Origin: Brevibacillus borstelensis
GTDB taxonomy: Bacteria > Bacillota > Bacilli > Brevibacillales > Brevibacillaceae
Assembly (NCBI RefSeq): GCF_003710865.1
Contig: NZ_RHHO01000009.1
Location: forward strand, 62,001 to 126,000
Length of the DNA: 64,000 bases
Direction of reading: 5' to 3'
This document shows positions 62,251 through 64,000 of the stretch, one piece after another (the first letter of the stretch is position 1; the number at the start of each line of letters is the position of its first letter). The notes beneath the pieces were generated by a model. It was not told where the DNA came from, did no database searches, and saw only the letters and a list, made by a program, of their open reading frames with translations. Both the position numbers and the translations under genes were made by a program.

Positions 62251-63571
62251 AACCAAGCTGTTCCTGACGATGAGCGTAATGATCGTGCTGCTCCTGCTTT
62301 TTCTGCTCGTTGTCACGCATGCACAGTTTTATATTTCTCGTGATTTTGCTTATCTGGAGGATAAAGCTGCTTTTGAATCATTAAAGAAAGAGTTCGAACA
62401 ATTCTATAGGGACCACGGCAATTCATGGGAACATGTCGGCGACGCCAGGTTTGAGTATTCCGCCCCCTTTGCCGGAATCGTTTTGTCTGCAGATGGAAAC
62501 TTCCTGTATCAGCAAGGAAAACTAAGCGCGGATGAACTACGCAATGACGGCTACAAACTCGTGCTTGCCTCGGGTGACAAGAGGATCGGCAGGCTGTACG
62601 TGATGAACGACAGTCAGTTCAAGACGTATGAGTTTAAGAAGATGTGGTACGGCATACTGCCCAATATCGGCATCGCTTCCCTGCTGTTCACCTTTGTCGC
62701 GGCTCTGCTGACCATCTTTTTGTTGTCCTGGAGACTGACAAGCCCTATCCGCAAAATCATCGCGGGCATCGAGGCCATCAAAAAAGGCGACGCTGCAGCC
62801 ATCTTTCCGGAACAAAGGAAAGATGAATTCGGAGCGATTGCCAAGGCTCTTCGGGAGATGAACGATTCGCTGGCAGCCGCAGAACGAACCCGAAAACAGC
62901 TGATGTCCGATGTCGCCCACGAATTGAAAACGCCGCTGATGATCATTCAAGGGGAATTGGAGCTGGCTCATGAGACCGGGGCCCCCCTTTCTCCGGCCAA
63001 GCAAGCTTCCCTTCTCGATGAAGTATTGCGGCTGTCGCGTTTGGTCCATGATGTACTGGATTTGTCCAGGCTTGAGGCCGGCATGATGGAACTGCACCCG
63101 CGAACGGAAAACCTGGTCGTGTTGTTGGAGGATGTCACGGCGAAGACCCGGTTTATGGCAGAGGATAAGCACATACAGCTTTCCGTGCACGCCGAAGAAG
63201 AGAATATTCCTGTGTCGGTTGAGAAATCCCGGATTCTCCAAGCGCTGTATAACATCCTGTCGAACGCCATCTACTATACGAATCCCGGCGGCCAAATCCG
63301 CCTCCATGCGGAAACCGTACACCTGCCCGACCGGCAGCAGCCATACGCCTGTATCCGGGTGGAAGACAACGGGGTCGGCATACCCGAAGCGGATTTGCCT
63401 CATATCTTCAACCGCTTTTATCGAGCGGATCATTCCCGTGCCCGCCCGAGCGGCGGGACAGGTCTCGGGCTCGCGATCGCGCAGCAGAACATCGTGGCTC
63501 ATCAGGGGTGGATTGAGGTGGAAAGCGAAGTGGGGAGAGGTTCTGTGTTCAAAGTCTATTTGCCGATGTGA
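62240..63571 (+). CDS. Sensor histidine kinase, partner of the OmpR-type regulator
   Basis: A 443-residue kinase. Helix 1 (about 7-27), an extracytoplasmic sensor domain of about 110 residues, helix 2 (about 138-162), HAMP (about 163-215), HisKA box SDVAHELKTPLMIIQGELE with the phospho-acceptor His, and HATPase with NILSNAIYYTNPGG, DNGVGIPEADLPHIF and GTGLGLAIAQQ. It overlaps the regulator gene. No His/Met-rich metal motif stands out in the sensor domain, so copper sensing rests on the neighbours. Confidence 0.92.
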   Translation: MKIRTKLFLTMSVMIVLLLLFLLVVTHAQFYISRDFAYLEDKAAFESLKKEFEQFYRDHGNSWEHVGDARFEYSAPFAGIVLSADGNFLYQQGKLSADELRNDGYKLVLASGDKRIGRLYVMNDSQFKTYEFKKMWYGILPNIGIASLLFTFVAALLTIFLLSWRLTSPIRKIIAGIEAIKKGDAAAIFPEQRKDEFGAIAKALREMNDSLAAAERTRKQLMSDVAHELKTPLMIIQGELELAHETGAPLSPAKQASLLDEVLRLSRLVHDVLDLSRLEAGMMELHPRTENLVVLLEDVTAKTRFMAEDKHIQLSVHAEEENIPVSVEKSRILQALYNILSNAIYYTNPGGQIRLHAETVHLPDRQQPYACIRVEDNGVGIPEADLPHIFNRFYRADHSRARPSGGTGLGLAIAQQNIVAHQGWIEVESEVGRGSVFKVYLPM

Positions 63572-63835
63572 CGGATGGAGGCAATCTTGTGACAGACTCT
63601 GATGGCTGAACAATATCATTCCGACAATGAGGGCCGAGCAAAAACTGCCTATATTCAGCATGTTGTCGACCTGGCTCGAACTAAGCAGGGACTCCCTCTT
63701 CAAAAAGTATGGGGATAGTTGCTATCACCCCCGTTCCACTCCCGCTCCATTAGACATTCCTGTCCTCAGTTGAGAAAAAGGCAGCCGATGAACTTGTCGG
63801 CTGCCTTCGTGTCATTATTCAGCGATCGATACCCG
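63572..63835. other. Convergent intergenic region
   Basis: About 260 bases with a hairpin (listed) and a 38-codon plus-strand frame (63602-63718, MAEQYHSDNEGRAKTAY) that has no ribosome site. Confidence 0.4.
63778..63806 (-). terminator. Rho-independent terminator of right-edge gene
   Basis: Perfect 11-bp stem AAGGCAGCCGA / TCGGCTGCCTT. On the minus strand it is followed by TTTTCTC, 30 bases after the truncated alcohol dehydrogenase stop. Confidence 0.9.
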
Positions 63836-64000
63836 TTAGTTTCCTGTAAGACGCGTAATGGAGTGTTCGGCGCAAAAGTCGAGCATTTCCTGCGTTTCGC
63901 GAATCCCGCCGATCATCGATCCAGCAAACGACCGCCGCTGACCGATAAGAGACAATACATGAACGGACAACGGCTCCGCCGGGGCACGGACGTTGACCAA
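63836..64000 (-). CDS. Zinc-type NAD(P)-dependent alcohol dehydrogenase, C-terminal part, shortened
   Basis: The minus strand gives 54 codons up to the window edge: VLSLIGQRRSFAGSMIGG then IRETQEMLDFCAEHSI and a stop soon after (TRLTGN). This is the late Rossmann part of a CAD/YahK-type alcohol dehydrogenase. Family members continue for about 40-50 more residues (the ...INEAYERM...YRFVIDM end), which are missing here. The gene is therefore truncated or frameshifted at its 3' end. The front lies outside the window. Confidence 0.75.
   Translation of the reverse strand: MVNVRAPAEPLSVHVLSLIGQRRSFAGSMIGGIRETQEMLDFCAEHSITRLTGN

Noticed and set aside
22380..63680. Shared 13-mer GTCGACCTGGCTC near 22386 and 63666
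   Set aside because: Flanking bases differ completely and frames are unrelated; best explained by chance.

Overview
The window is a chromosomal segment of a Gram-positive, spore-forming-type Firmicute, most likely Brevibacillus or a close Paenibacillaceae relative. This is inferred from strong AGGAGG-type ribosome sites, a long-form hibernation factor (HPF), the TrhP1/TrhP2 pair, AcoABCL with an AcoR/sigma-54 promoter, a LipL-type octanoyltransferase, ECF sigma/anti-sigma pairs and an S-box (SAM-I) riboswitch. No rRNA, tRNA, intact insertion sequence or CRISPR array was seen. Most of the window is GC-moderate core sequence; about 55.0-58.7 kb is visibly AT-rich and looks acquired.

Layout. 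0-11.4 kb (minus strand): the 5' part of a degenerate polysaccharide deacetylase, then nine co-directional genes: a peptide-type ABC importer with an M20 amidohydrolase, running into 6-phosphogluconate dehydrogenase, an RpiR regulator and a gluconokinase-type kinase. 11.4-16 kb: a 9-bp tandem repeat, a second peptide-binding lipoprotein and a NarL-type two-component pair whose regulator is gutted. 16-24 kb: FusB-like EF-G-binding protein, a CD3324-type small protein, HPF, a small membrane protein, two U32 tRNA-hydroxylation proteins, a family-4 uracil-DNA glycosylase and an Nramp metal transporter. 24-32 kb: acoABCL behind a near-perfect sigma-54 promoter, with lipL and acoR just upstream.

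32-36.6 kb: two convergent ECF sigma/anti-sigma modules. 36.6-43 kb: sulfur metabolism (cystine symporter TcyP, a frameshifted PatB-type beta-lyase, a CstB-like persulfide dioxygenase-sulfurtransferase, sulfide:quinone reductase and a TauE/SafE remnant), then an SRAP protein. 43.7-49.1 kb: ankyrin protein, propeller lipoprotein, erythromycin-esterase homologue, VOC protein, ArsR plus SRPBCC pair and a 54-residue small protein. 49.1-54.9 kb: an oppBCDFA operon controlled by a SAM-I riboswitch, so probably a sulfur or methionine-linked peptide importer.

55.0-58.7 kb: an AT-rich island with a ParB-like protein carrying a 13-copy 18-bp in-frame repeat and a HEPN-like C-terminal domain, followed by a D12-class adenine methyltransferase. 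This is the best candidate for an undescribed defence or modification system. 58.7-63.6 kb: a membrane-anchored multicopper oxidase and a DUF2269-like membrane protein, divergent from an OmpR-type two-component system, suggesting copper handling. The right edge holds the truncated end of a zinc alcohol dehydrogenase. All assignments come from reading the sequence; no database search was run.
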